DNA of 64,000 nucleotides from Peribacillus simplex NBRC 15720 = DSM 1321 (GTDB taxonomy: Bacteria > Bacillota > Bacilli > Bacillales > DSM-1321). The stretch spans positions 4,730,001 to 4,794,000 of the forward strand of contig NZ_CP017704.1 in assembly GCF_002243645.1 (NCBI RefSeq), read 5' to 3'. The position numbers were made by a program, and so were the translations under genes. The notes under the pieces are model-generated. The model was not told where the DNA came from and did not search any database. It was given only the letters and a program-made list of their open reading frames with translations. Below are positions 41,883-50,613 of the stretch, in pieces. The first letter of the stretch is position 1, and each line of letters opens with the position of its first letter.

Positions 41883-43571
41883 TTGAAATCTCGAGTTCCT
41901 ATCCCATTGAGGAAGTTAATTGAAGATAAACAATCAGTGAAAAATAAAAAACAACAAGAATACCTAAATCAAAGCGGAAATCCAAACTCCAGCAAATCTA
42001 AGAATCAAAACCAAAATCCAGTTCAAGCCCAAAACCAAAGTAAAGACTCAAAGAAACATCAAACAAAACTTATATCTTCTGATCTTCAATTTAATTTAGA
42101 CCATATTAAGAAAACGTTAGGAAATAGTTCAGACATAGTAACAAGGGATTTTCAAGCAGGTAAAAATGGGCAAATTAAATTAGGCATCGTTTACACCGAT
42201 GGATTAACGGATTCAATTTCCATCCAAGATTTGATCCTCGACACTTTGATGGTTGAAATTCGGAACTCGGACTTGGACGTAGCCGTCCTTAATCCCTCTG
42301 ACTGTTTTGAAATGATAAAATCACATACTCTTCCTATAGGTGGAATAGAGGAAATAACTGATTATCAAAAGCTTTTTAACCATGTTTTATCGGGAGATAC
42401 GATGTTATTGATGGACGGCTCCCCAAAAGGAATAGCACTCGGCTCAAGAGATTGGGTCGATCGCGGAGTTCAGGAACCTTCCTCCCAGACAGTAGTAAGA
42501 GGACCAAAGGATGGGTTCACTGAAACGCTGCGAACAAATACTGCTTTAATACGACGGAGAATAAAAGATCCTAACCTATGGCTAGAAACAAAACAGATTG
42601 GTGAAAGAACGCAAACAGACGTTGCGATTATGTATCTAAAAGGTGTTGCCAATGATAAAACGGTTTCAGAATTGCAAAGCCGGTTAAATCGAATCAATAT
42701 AGATGCGATTCTTGAGAGTGGTTACATTGAAGAGCTTATTCAGGATGAAGTATACACTCCATTTCCAACTGTTTATAATACGGAACGTCCTGATGCGGTA
42801 GCCGCTGCCATTTTAGAAGGAAGGATTGCAATCCTAGTTGACGGAACGCCGTTTGTCCTTATCGTTCCAGCACTTATGGTACATTTTTTCCAGTCCAGTG
42901 AAGACTATTATCAAAGGGCAGACATTGCAACATTAATTCGGGTATTACGGTATTTATCCTTTTTCCTTGCTTTGCTTACACCGTCCCTTTATGTAGCAGT
43001 CTCAACCTTTCATCAAGAAATGCTTCCTACACCTTTACTCATAAGTCTAGCCTCACAACGAGAGGGTGTTCCTTTTCCAGCTTTTGTAGAGGCGATGATA
43101 ATGGAGGTAGTGTTTGAAATCTTGCGTGAGGCAGGTGTGAGGATGCCTAGGGCAATCGGTTCATCCATCTCCATCGTAGGTGCATTAGTTATTGGGCAGG
43201 CTGCTGTCGAAGCAGGGTTCGTTTCAGCAACAATGGTTATCATCGTGTCGTTAACAGCCATCTGCAGCTTTGTTTTCCCAGCCAATAGTATGGCCATGGC
43301 TTTTAGGATGCTTCGATTCTTGTTTATGATCCTTGCCGCTACATTTGGATTATACGGGATCATTTTGGGGTTGATCGTGATGGTCCTACATTTAAATAGC
43401 TTGCGATCTTTTGGTTTACCATATTTAGCTCCAAATGCACCATTCATTTTACAAGATCAAAAAGACAATATCATCCGATTGCCACATTGGTCATTATTAA
43501 AGCGGCCTCGTTTGATCAGTAAAAATGATACAGACAGAGGAGATGTAAGTTCTCCGAAACCACCAAGATAA
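41883..43571 (+). CDS. GerA-type spore germination receptor subunit A
   Basis: The 562-residue protein has a polar N-terminal domain, including a Gln/Asn/Lys-rich linker (about residues 15-60, with KNQNQNPVQAQNQSK), the soluble GerAA core (GIVYTDGLTDSISIQDLILD; DLDVAVLNPSD; RTNTALIRRRIKDPNLWLE, all typical) and four to five membrane segments from about residue 310. It is the A subunit of a nutrient germinant receptor in the inner spore membrane. TTG 41883 is chosen because AGGGGG lies six bases upstream; ATG 41868 has none. It heads an A-C-D-B operon. Confidence 0.92.
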   Translation: MKSRVPIPLRKLIEDKQSVKNKKQQEYLNQSGNPNSSKSKNQNQNPVQAQNQSKDSKKHQTKLISSDLQFNLDHIKKTLGNSSDIVTRDFQAGKNGQIKLGIVYTDGLTDSISIQDLILDTLMVEIRNSDLDVAVLNPSDCFEMIKSHTLPIGGIEEITDYQKLFNHVLSGDTMLLMDGSPKGIALGSRDWVDRGVQEPSSQTVVRGPKDGFTETLRTNTALIRRRIKDPNLWLETKQIGERTQTDVAIMYLKGVANDKTVSELQSRLNRINIDAILESGYIEELIQDEVYTPFPTVYNTERPDAVAAAILEGRIAILVDGTPFVLIVPALMVHFFQSSEDYYQRADIATLIRVLRYLSFFLALLTPSLYVAVSTFHQEMLPTPLLISLASQREGVPFPAFVEAMIMEVVFEILREAGVRMPRAIGSSISIVGALVIGQAAVEAGFVSATMVIIVSLTAICSFVFPANSMAMAFRMLRFLFMILAATFGLYGIILGLIVMVLHLNSLRSFGLPYLAPNAPFILQDQKDNIIRLPHWSLLKRPRLISKNDTDRGDVSSPKPPR

Positions 43572-43596
43572 AATGATGAGATTATGAGGGTTCACG

Positions 43597-44784
43597 ATGA
43601 AAAAAATGCTAAAGGTATTTTTAATGTTACCTATAATTTGTTTATCCGGCTGTTGGAGCAGCATTGAATTGAATGAACTTGCCATCGTTACCGCCATGGG
43701 AATTGATAAAACAGAAGATGGGTATCTGGTAACAGTCCAAGTTCTAAATTCGAGTGAGCTGGCAGGTGATGCCAGGTCTGGTCGTACGGAAGTTGTAACC
43801 TTCAGGAAAAGTGGTAAAACCATTTTTGAAGCCCTTAGAAGCCTATCAACTGATGTACCAAGGAGGTTATATGTAGCACATCTTCGTGAAGTTGTCTTTG
43901 GTGAGGAAATGGCCAGGGAAGGAATAGCAAAACCTCTGGATTTTCTTTCCCGGCAAAAAGAGTTGCGTTCCGATTTCTATATGACTGTTGCTAAGGGTTC
44001 AACTGCTTATGATACGCTTAATGTGCAAACGGCTCTTGAAAAAATACCGGCAAATAAAGTCTTTGACTCCTTGGAAAATTCAGAGAGAAGATGGGCACCG
44101 ACAAGGACGGTCACTTTGGATGAGCTGGTCAGCAGTATCGTCAGTAAAGGCAGACAGGCCATGCTAACGGGGATTTACGTTTATGGTGATCCCGAATCAG
44201 GAAGCAATGTTACTAATGCACAAAATATCTCCCCGAAATCCGGTTTGCGTTTGGATTATCTTGGAGTATTCAAGAAGGATAAACTTGTCGGCTGGTTAAA
44301 CAGGAACGACAGTAAAGGTGTTAGTTACATTACAGATCATGTTAAGTCTACTCCGGTAAATATTCCATGTGAAGGTGATCAAATTACGGTCAACACGACT
44401 AGTTCAAAAACGAAAATCAAGGGGAAAATGGAAAAAGGAAATCCCAAAATTGATATAAATGTCACGTCAGAAGGGAGTATAGGTGAAGTAGAATGCACAA
44501 TTGATTTAACTAAACCAGAAAAAATCAAAGAATTGAATGAAAGATACGCAAAAGATATTAAAGGTAAAATAGAAGGATCGATAAAAACGCTTCAAGAGAA
44601 GTATCAAAGTGACATTTTCGGTTTTGGTGATGAAATCCATAGAACTAATCCTAGAGCATGGAAACGTTTAGAAGGAAATTGGGAACAGGAATTCGCAAAT
44701 TTGGACGTGAATGTAACCGTTAAAGCAAAGATTCGTAATTTAGGAACGATATCAGAATCCTTTCAAAAAGAAATCGAGGAGTAA
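43597..44784 (+). CDS. GerAC-type germination lipoprotein
   Basis: The 395-residue product has a lipoprotein signal with lipobox LSGC (Cys19) and the three-domain GerAC pattern: ELNELAIVTAMGIDKT near the start, VYVAHLREVVFG-type second block (RRLYVAHLREVVFGEEMARE) and the C-terminal FGFGDEIHRTNPRAWKRLEG. It is the C subunit of the germinant receptor, anchored to the outer face of the inner spore membrane. It starts 25 bases after the A subunit gene. Confidence 0.93.
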   Translation: MKKMLKVFLMLPIICLSGCWSSIELNELAIVTAMGIDKTEDGYLVTVQVLNSSELAGDARSGRTEVVTFRKSGKTIFEALRSLSTDVPRRLYVAHLREVVFGEEMAREGIAKPLDFLSRQKELRSDFYMTVAKGSTAYDTLNVQTALEKIPANKVFDSLENSERRWAPTRTVTLDELVSSIVSKGRQAMLTGIYVYGDPESGSNVTNAQNISPKSGLRLDYLGVFKKDKLVGWLNRNDSKGVSYITDHVKSTPVNIPCEGDQITVNTTSSKTKIKGKMEKGNPKIDINVTSEGSIGEVECTIDLTKPEKIKELNERYAKDIKGKIEGSIKTLQEKYQSDIFGFGDEIHRTNPRAWKRLEGNWEQEFANLDVNVTVKAKIRNLGTISESFQKEIEE

Positions 44785-44792
44785 AGATCAAT

Positions 44793-45023
44793 GTGGGCAA
44801 TTATTGGAACGGTGTGTACTGGAGCTTTTTTTCATTTTTTGAAATACCTCCTCTTATTAAAAAGAAATGTTGGAAGGAAATTGTCATTTTTATTTTATTG
44901 CTTTTAATTGGCATGACGTTGAGCATTTTAATAATCAAGGATATTACCATTCCCACTCCTATAGATTGGATAACAAAAATATATAGTCCACTCGCTCATT
45001 TCATGGATCGTATCCTATCCTAG
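44793..45023 (+). CDS. Two-TM germination accessory (GerD-type subunit of the receptor operon), N-terminal frame uncertain
   Basis: The open frame from GTG 44793 encodes 76 residues: EIPPLIKKKCWKEIVIFILL, TLSILIIKD and PIDWITKIYSPL are the usual blocks of the small 2-TM subunits found in GerU/GerK-type operons. Its first ten residues (GNYWNGVYWS) do not look like the expected first membrane helix. ATG 44791, two bases earlier and better spaced from GAGGAG, encodes MWAIIGTVCTGAFF in another frame, which does. Adding one T to the T7 run at 44826-44832 would join it to FSFFEIPPLI. So a frameshift or base error is likely at the N terminus. Confidence 0.65.
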   Translation: MGNYWNGVYWSFFSFFEIPPLIKKKCWKEIVIFILLLLIGMTLSILIIKDITIPTPIDWITKIYSPLAHFMDRILS

Positions 45024-45036
45024 GGAGGTATCGAAT

Positions 45037-46122
45037 ATGCTTGAAAAAGGAAAAATCAGCTCTGGTGAATTTCTTATTTTAGTCATCATATTCAACATAG
45101 GAGGAGCGATACTTACTTTACCTTCCGGACTTGTCTCATTAGCAAAACAGGATGGCTGGATTGCCTATATAATAGCTACTCTCATCGGTTTATGTTTCGT
45201 TCTCTTATTTACCCGACTCGCCTCACTTTACCCATCCATGACTTATATAGAAGTTAATGAAAAAATATTTGGCAAATGGATCGGGAAAATCTCTGCCCTG
45301 CTATTCCTGTTTTATATTTATTACCTTTCTTCTGCGTTACTAAGTGAAATTGGGAATTTCTTTTCGTCACAGGTTCTGGTTGAGACACCTATGGAAATGA
45401 TTATGATCTTGTTTATATTAGCAAGCTTATTTGGTGCACGGCTAGGATTGGAGGTCATCTGCCGAACAGCATTAATCTTTTTTCCTTGGCTTGTACTGCT
45501 GCTTTTCATATTATTCGTATTTCTTATCCCGGATATCAAAATCGAAAATATGCAACCTATATTTGAAGAAGGCATGAAACCGATAATGAAGGGATCATAT
45601 CACTCTTTAGCGCTTCCTTATGTTCAGCTTGTTTTCTTTTTAATGATCACTCCATATGTAAACGAAAAGGCTGAAATGAAGAAAAATTTTTATTTAGGGA
45701 CTTTAATAGGTGGCGGTGTTCTTTTCTTAGTGATCATTTTCAGTATCCTCGTATTGGATGCTGCTAATACAGCAAGATTAACCTATCCTTCTTATAAACT
45801 GGGGATGAGGATAAGCATTGGTAATTTTTTTGAAAGGGTCGAGGTCATTGTGGCATTCATTTGGGTTTTTACAGAGTATTTTAAGTTGACCATTTGCTTT
45901 TATGGACTCGCCTTAGGACTAGCTCAATTGCTAGGTATGCAAAATTACAAAATTCTTCTATTCCCATTAGCTTTTCTAATTCTCACTTTTACCATCTTTT
46001 CTCATCCCGATATAGTACATTATCAAAACTTTATAGCTACAGCTTGGACACCTTTTTCCTTAACGATTTGTTTTTTTCTGCCATTGTTATTATTAGTGGT
46101 TGGGAAAATTAGGGGAAGGTAG
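45037..46122 (+). CDS. GerAB-type spore germination permease
   Basis: The 361-residue B subunit has ten membrane segments of the APC/GerB fold. It begins GKISSGEFLILVIIFNIGGA and carries NEKIFGKWIGK, FFSSQVLVETP and NFYLGTLIGGG. GerAB proteins bind or conduct the nutrient germinant. AGGGAGGTATCGAAT precedes ATG 45037. It is the last gene of the A-C-D-B operon and the intact counterpart of the broken gene at 38681-39795. Confidence 0.93.
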   Translation: MLEKGKISSGEFLILVIIFNIGGAILTLPSGLVSLAKQDGWIAYIIATLIGLCFVLLFTRLASLYPSMTYIEVNEKIFGKWIGKISALLFLFYIYYLSSALLSEIGNFFSSQVLVETPMEMIMILFILASLFGARLGLEVICRTALIFFPWLVLLLFILFVFLIPDIKIENMQPIFEEGMKPIMKGSYHSLALPYVQLVFFLMITPYVNEKAEMKKNFYLGTLIGGGVLFLVIIFSILVLDAANTARLTYPSYKLGMRISIGNFFERVEVIVAFIWVFTEYFKLTICFYGLALGLAQLLGMQNYKILLFPLAFLILTFTIFSHPDIVHYQNFIATAWTPFSLTICFFLPLLLLVVGKIRGR

Positions 46123-46157
46123 GGGCAGCTTGCATCACATTAGATATTTTCAAGCGG

Positions 46158-46349
46158 ATGTTGCATCTGGATGCGGCTTACAGATTTAATCCCAAATGGG
46201 AAAGGATTCGCTACCACATGGCGAAATCACAGCCTATCTTTTTACATGTTAAAGGACTTCCGGGAACTATCCGTGATACACATGTCGCGGATCTTTTTGC
46301 ATGGAAAAATCGGCACTTTTCAAAAAGCATAAAATTACGAACTAAATAA
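46158..46349 (+). CDS. Doubtful small open frame, 63 residues
   Basis: ATG 46158 opens 63 codons with no real ribosome site. The product (for example FNPKWERIRYHMAKSQPIF) is soluble, aromatic and basic, unlike any family I know. The gap from 46123 to 46494 otherwise holds only the promoter of the next gene (a TATAAT at about 46452). It may be a remnant or chance. Confidence 0.25.
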   Translation: MLHLDAAYRFNPKWERIRYHMAKSQPIFLHVKGLPGTIRDTHVADLFAWKNRHFSKSIKLRTK

Positions 46350-46494
46350 GGGAGTGTGTAGCACCCATCTTATAGTTAAAGCAGATGCCCGAATCATAAA
46401 AAGCCATAATACGACATCATATTCCAGCATATTTCTACTTTGCCATTTTGTATAATGAGATAGAAAAATATTTTAAGGGAGTGATTGTTGTAAT

Positions 46495-47688
46495 ATGAAA
46501 AACAGGAAACTTGTTTCAACTCTAGGAGTCGCCGTTTTATCGGCGAGTATTGCGGCACCAACATTTGCAGCTAATGAAACATCCCCGGGAACACCCATTC
46601 AACAAACTTATTCGGTTTCAGGTTTTACAGATCATGCTGAACTAGGGAAAAAGCTAGAACAAATTGCGAGTAATAGCCAAGGTAAAGTAAAAGTGGATGT
46701 AGCTGGATATTCCAATAGAAATAGAGAAATCTATAAAGCAACCGTGGGAACAGGCGAAAAAGTCGTTTTAATTCAAAGTGAGATCCATGGAAATGAGAAA
46801 ACTGGTACGGATGCCATCTTGAATATCTTGAAGTTTTTGGGGACAAATTCTCCTGAAGCCGAGAAAATTCGTAAAGAAATTACCCTGGTCGCTTTGCCTA
46901 AAATGAATCCGGATGCTGCTGAATTGAACCGTCGGGGAAATGATATGACCTGGGCAGAGGTCGTGGAACAGTTTCCACAGTTAGCAGGAGCGAATCCATC
47001 TTGGAACTATTATACATACAAAAATGAATCATTCGATTATGAGTCCAAACCTGGTTTCGATGTCAATCGTGACTTTAATCCTGATTTAAATTATACTCCT
47101 CAAGCTAAAGACTTCCCTGGAAAATCATCCACCCCTGGTTGGTTCATAACACCTGAATCACAAACAACACGTGATGTTTACAAGTCTCTACTGAAGCAAT
47201 ACGGAAAGGTGGAGATTTTTGTAGACTTGCACCACCAAGCTCCCTATTATGAAGTTGATGGAACGGATGATTTAGTCACATACTCGCTTTCCGCTCAATT
47301 TGTTCCTGATCCAAGCTCGCCTTCAGGACAAGAGTATGCCAAATATGCAAAAAACTATAATTATGATTTTTCCAGACAATTGAATGTAGCGGTATATAAT
47401 GCGATGAAAGAACAAGGTAATTCTCCATATGGAAATATATCCTTATATCCGCAAAACCAAAACCTTCCTGGAACGGCTTTAGGAGCCTTTGCTTTAAACG
47501 GAAGTGGGACAGTACTCTTTGAAGTCAGAGGCCAAACACAGTCTTTTGGCCAAAAGAAAAAAGGCATGCTTATTAAAGCAGTGGAAAGAGGGTTATATGG
47601 AATAATTGATGGAGTTACTGATGGCTCAGTATATAAAATCAATCCGGAACAATACGAGTCAATTCCACTGACGGAGGGCAGGCAATAA
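46495..47688 (+). CDS. Secreted M14-family zinc carboxypeptidase
   Basis: The 397-residue protein has a signal peptide (lysines, then VSTLGVAVLSASIAAPTFAA, cleavage near residue 25) and an M14 peptidase domain. Zinc ligands are His98 and Glu101 (EIHGNE) and His246 or His247 (DLHHQ); Glu343 in LFEVRGQ is the catalytic acid. Such exoenzymes trim peptides, possibly cell-wall or nutrient peptides, outside the cell. It starts with ATG 46495 and has its own terminator. The next gene encodes a related enzyme. Confidence 0.87.
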   Translation: MKNRKLVSTLGVAVLSASIAAPTFAANETSPGTPIQQTYSVSGFTDHAELGKKLEQIASNSQGKVKVDVAGYSNRNREIYKATVGTGEKVVLIQSEIHGNEKTGTDAILNILKFLGTNSPEAEKIRKEITLVALPKMNPDAAELNRRGNDMTWAEVVEQFPQLAGANPSWNYYTYKNESFDYESKPGFDVNRDFNPDLNYTPQAKDFPGKSSTPGWFITPESQTTRDVYKSLLKQYGKVEIFVDLHHQAPYYEVDGTDDLVTYSLSAQFVPDPSSPSGQEYAKYAKNYNYDFSRQLNVAVYNAMKEQGNSPYGNISLYPQNQNLPGTALGAFALNGSGTVLFEVRGQTQSFGQKKKGMLIKAVERGLYGIIDGVTDGSVYKINPEQYESIPLTEGRQ

Positions 47689-47716
47689 TAAAAATTGATA
47701 GTTTTATCAACTTAGT

Positions 47717-47745
47717 AACCAGACGGATACCCGCCTGGTTTTTCT
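47717..47745 (+). terminator. Terminator after the first M14 gene
   Basis: AACCAGGCGGG-type arms (AACCAGACGG and CCGCCTGGTT) with a short ATAC loop and T5. Confidence 0.8.
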
Positions 47746-47864
47746 TCATGATCGGTTTCGGCAAACAGAAAATGTTTTTTTGAATATCGCCTTTGTAGCA
47801 GTAATTCCTTTCAAGTTATATTGTGTAGAACAAAACTATTTGGAAACATAGTTATTTTTCACTA

Positions 47865-47881
47865 TTAACACAAAGTGTTAA
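47865..47881. promoter_or_regulatory. Perfect dyad upstream of the second M14 gene
   Basis: TTAACACAAAGTGTTAA is a 7-3-7 perfect inverted repeat, 64 bases before the next start. A closely similar sequence (TTAGCACTAAGTGTTGA) lies at 59075-59091. It could be a repressor site; the protein is unknown. Confidence 0.45.
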
Positions 47882-47944
47882 AAATGTCAGAATATTAGTA
47901 ATATATATATTTCTGGTTATTTAATTTGATAAGGAGGGTTTTTA

Positions 47945-49009
47945 TTGAATCTTAAAAAGAAAGTTCTATCAGTTTCATTATCTAGTTTAATGACGTTAAG
48001 CGCAGTAACCGCTGTTGCGCTACCAGTCGGAGCGGTTGGAAATGGCCCCAGTGCTGGAAACGGTCAAGTGACAACTTCAAATCTTCATACATATGAAAGC
48101 CTGGTAAGCTATCTTGAAACGCAGGATGCTAAACAAGAAAGGCTGGCACTGGAAGTAATCGGGGAAACGGTAAAAGGGAGGGATATTTACCTAGCGAAGT
48201 ACATTTCAAATCCTAAGAACCCTACTATACTATTTTTAACTCAACAGCACGGAAATGAACAACTGACTACTGAAGGTGCACTCGAATTCATTAAACATCT
48301 AGGCACGAATAAGACTAAAGGTTTATTGGAAAATGTTAATATACTGATCATTCCCATGTTAAATGCAGATGGGGCAATGGGAGATGTTAATTTCCCTCTT
48401 GATGACTATTTAGCAAAAGGTGATCGACATCTAACACGGGCAAATGCAAATGGGATCGACTTAAACCGTGAGCATGATAAAAAAACTGATTCCATGCAAG
48501 TAGAGGTAAAAGCTTTACACGAAAATGTATTTGCGAAATATGATATAGATTACATGATAGATTTACATCATCAAGGGACGCTAAGCGAAACAAATGGTGA
48601 ACTTGTTTCAGGTTCAATTCTTTATCCTACAAACGCTAACGTAAAGCCTGAAGTGTTAGAAGCGTCAAAAAAACTGGGTGCTGTTGTATATAACTCCATT
48701 GAACCAACTGGTTGGGGGCATATTGGTAAGTATGATGGCGGTTCTGGAGAAAATATAGGCCGTAATGGTGCAGCTGTTCGTTATGATATTGCCACACTAC
48801 TCTTTGAGATGCGAGGTATGTCGGACCACAATATCGAGTCAGTTGCGCTTGGACAAAAAAGTAATGGCTATCTAATAAAGCAAACAGTAACCACTTTGGA
48901 TGCAGCTGTCAGAGCTATTGCCGATGATTCAATAGAAACTGTTGATGCAAGCTTTTGGGATACCCTGCCAACACAATACAATCGTCCTGGGGCAGAATCA
49001 GACGAATAA
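47945..49009 (+). CDS. Secreted M14-family zinc carboxypeptidase, second copy
   Basis: The 354-residue protein has a signal peptide (KKKVLSVSLSSLMTLSAVTA, cleavage near residue 30) and an M14 domain: HGNE in QQHGNEQLTTEG, DLHHQGTLSE, and LLFEMRGMSDH with the catalytic glutamate. It is shorter than and only distantly similar to the neighbour, so this looks like an old duplication or separate recruitment. TTG 47945 is the start with AAGGAGGGTTTTTA in front. Confidence 0.87.
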   Translation: MNLKKKVLSVSLSSLMTLSAVTAVALPVGAVGNGPSAGNGQVTTSNLHTYESLVSYLETQDAKQERLALEVIGETVKGRDIYLAKYISNPKNPTILFLTQQHGNEQLTTEGALEFIKHLGTNKTKGLLENVNILIIPMLNADGAMGDVNFPLDDYLAKGDRHLTRANANGIDLNREHDKKTDSMQVEVKALHENVFAKYDIDYMIDLHHQGTLSETNGELVSGSILYPTNANVKPEVLEASKKLGAVVYNSIEPTGWGHIGKYDGGSGENIGRNGAAVRYDIATLLFEMRGMSDHNIESVALGQKSNGYLIKQTVTTLDAAVRAIADDSIETVDASFWDTLPTQYNRPGAESDE

Positions 49010-49018
49010 AATGATGAC

Positions 49019-49053
49019 ACATCCCATTCTTTCAGATGGGATGTGTTTTTTTA
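49019..49053 (+). terminator. Terminator after the second M14 gene
   Basis: ACACATCCCAT and ATGGGATGTGT arms around TCTTTCAG; T7 follows. Confidence 0.9.
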
Positions 49054-49145
49054 ATTTTCCCACACAGATAGCTCGAACTTGTTCATCAGTTTATAAGAAA
49101 TGATTTATAGAGGAAATGCAGGACAAGATTAAAGATGATATAGAA

Positions 49146-49184
49146 AAAAGGCATCTGCTTTCACTACAAGCAGATGCCTTTTGA
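49146..49184 (-). terminator. Terminator of the arginase-family gene
   Basis: AAAAGGCATCTGCTT and AAGCAGATGCCTTTT form the stem; on the minus strand it is followed by TTTTTTC. Confidence 0.85.
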
Positions 49185-49235
49185 ACGATAACGTATCGAC
49201 CTGAAATATCCTTCTTTAATAATTACCGCTTGCTT

Positions 49236-50204
49236 CTATAAACTTTTTTCGGATGAATTCTCCTTTTTTTGTTCTTCTTTTAGCTGTAAGGCTACTAAAC
49301 TAGCAAAGTCATGAATGATGGTGGCTGCCAATAGTGATGTAATTTGTGTTGGATCGTACGGCGGGAGGACTTCTACCAGGTCGAACCCAATAAAGTTGAA
49401 TCCTTGCAGAGAACGTATCATCTCTAGGGTTTCAAGGCTATTTAGACCGCCGACCTCCAAGGTGCCAGTTCCAGGAGCACATGATGGATCTACAAAATCA
49501 ATATCAAAGGTCAAGAAACAAGGTGTATCCCCAATGGTTTTCTTGACTTCCTTCACGACATCTTCGATTCCTCTTTTCTTCAGCTCGGGAGTTGTTATCA
49601 CATTGTAACCTAGATCTGTACTTGAATCTATATCTCCTGGATGATTGAGCGTACCTCTGATGCCAATCTGGAAAACTTTATCCGTTTGGAGCAAGCCTTC
49701 CTCATATGCACGGATAAACGGAGAACCATGCCAATATTTTTCATCATAATAAGTATCCCAGGTATCTGTATGTGAATCAAAATGAAGAAGTGCAACAGGA
49801 CCGTGTATTTTTGCGGCAGCTCTTAGATTAGCCAATGTTACGGAATGATCTCCCCCGATGCCTATTGGAATGATACCGTTTTTCATCAAGTCAGCCATAG
49901 CCTTTTCAATTAACTCATAGCTTCGATGTATATTATGGGGAATCACCGAAACGTCCCCAACATCAATTGCATTACATTCGTCAAACGGAAATACCTTGTG
50001 AATGGGATGGTAAGGAAATAACGTCATGGATGCCTGGCGGACAGCCTGTGGAGCAAACCGGGCTCCTACCCTGAATGATGCAGCTGTATCAAAAGGCATA
50101 CCTATCACTGCCAATTTGGCATTTTCCCTTGAAGAAGGTAAGCGCATAAATGATCCGGTGGTACAAAACTCTGGTTTAACATCAGGGGATAAAGGATATT
50201 TCAT
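49236..50204 (-). CDS. Arginase/agmatinase-family ureohydrolase
   Basis: The 322-residue enzyme has the complete binuclear manganese site: GIGGDHSVTLA, LHFDSHTDTWD and TFDIDFVDPSCAPGTGTLEVGG. The family splits C-N bonds in guanidino or formimino compounds such as arginine, agmatine, guanidinobutyrate or formiminoglutamate; TxxxxD...PGTGTxEVGG with FCTTGSFMRLP near the N terminus points more to agmatinase/guanidino acid hydrolases than arginase. ATG 50204 follows AATGGAGGAATAG; the 16 codons open upstream are not used. It is divergent from a permease and lies beside arginine-type genes. Confidence 0.85.
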   Translation of the reverse strand: MKYPLSPDVKPEFCTTGSFMRLPSSRENAKLAVIGMPFDTAASFRVGARFAPQAVRQASMTLFPYHPIHKVFPFDECNAIDVGDVSVIPHNIHRSYELIEKAMADLMKNGIIPIGIGGDHSVTLANLRAAAKIHGPVALLHFDSHTDTWDTYYDEKYWHGSPFIRAYEEGLLQTDKVFQIGIRGTLNHPGDIDSSTDLGYNVITTPELKKRGIEDVVKEVKKTIGDTPCFLTFDIDFVDPSCAPGTGTLEVGGLNSLETLEMIRSLQGFNFIGFDLVEVLPPYDPTQITSLLAATIIHDFASLVALQLKEEQKKENSSEKSL

Positions 50205-50490
50205 TTTTCTATTCCTCCATTTTCTTATAACGATAATAGTTTTGAAACTCATATAAATGAATTCCTATGGAAGATTAATTATGCAAATATCATGCCAAGT
50301 CACAGTAAGTGATTTAATGAGGGTTTTAACCAGATAACATTGGCTTGGGGTATGCAAAGGCGAATAATTTATGGGAAATTGAATCGCCGCTGAAAGACTT
50401 CATTTCTATGAATCAATCATTTGCCGTTAAGAATACAGGAATTAAAAGCACTTTTGGCTTAGTTCGTTTATCGAAGTAAACCGTAATCAT

Positions 50491-50508
50491 ATGGCACAGA
50501 AATTGCAT
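50491..50508 (+). promoter_or_regulatory. Sigma-54 promoter of the permease at 50614
   Basis: ATGGCACAGAAATTGCAT matches TGGCAC-N5-TTGCA perfectly. It lies 106 bases before the permease start. ATGCAAA occurs upstream at 50281 and 50352, in the range of activator sites. Confidence 0.9.
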
Positions 50509-50585
50509 TAAGGTATACAGGTAAAACTTTTAAAAAAGAGGGAGGCATGGAGATTTATCTAGTTAAGAAATTGAACCCATTTGTT

Positions 50586-50599
50586 TGAAAGCGGTTTCA
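50586..50599 (+). promoter_or_regulatory. cre box (CcpA site)
   Basis: TGAAAGCGGTTTCA is a perfect palindrome that fits the catabolite-responsive element consensus. It lies between the sigma-54 promoter and the start codon and touches the ribosome site, so CcpA bound there would block elongation as a roadblock when good carbon sources are present. Confidence 0.85.
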
Positions 50600-50613
50600 A
50601 GGAGGAATGATAG

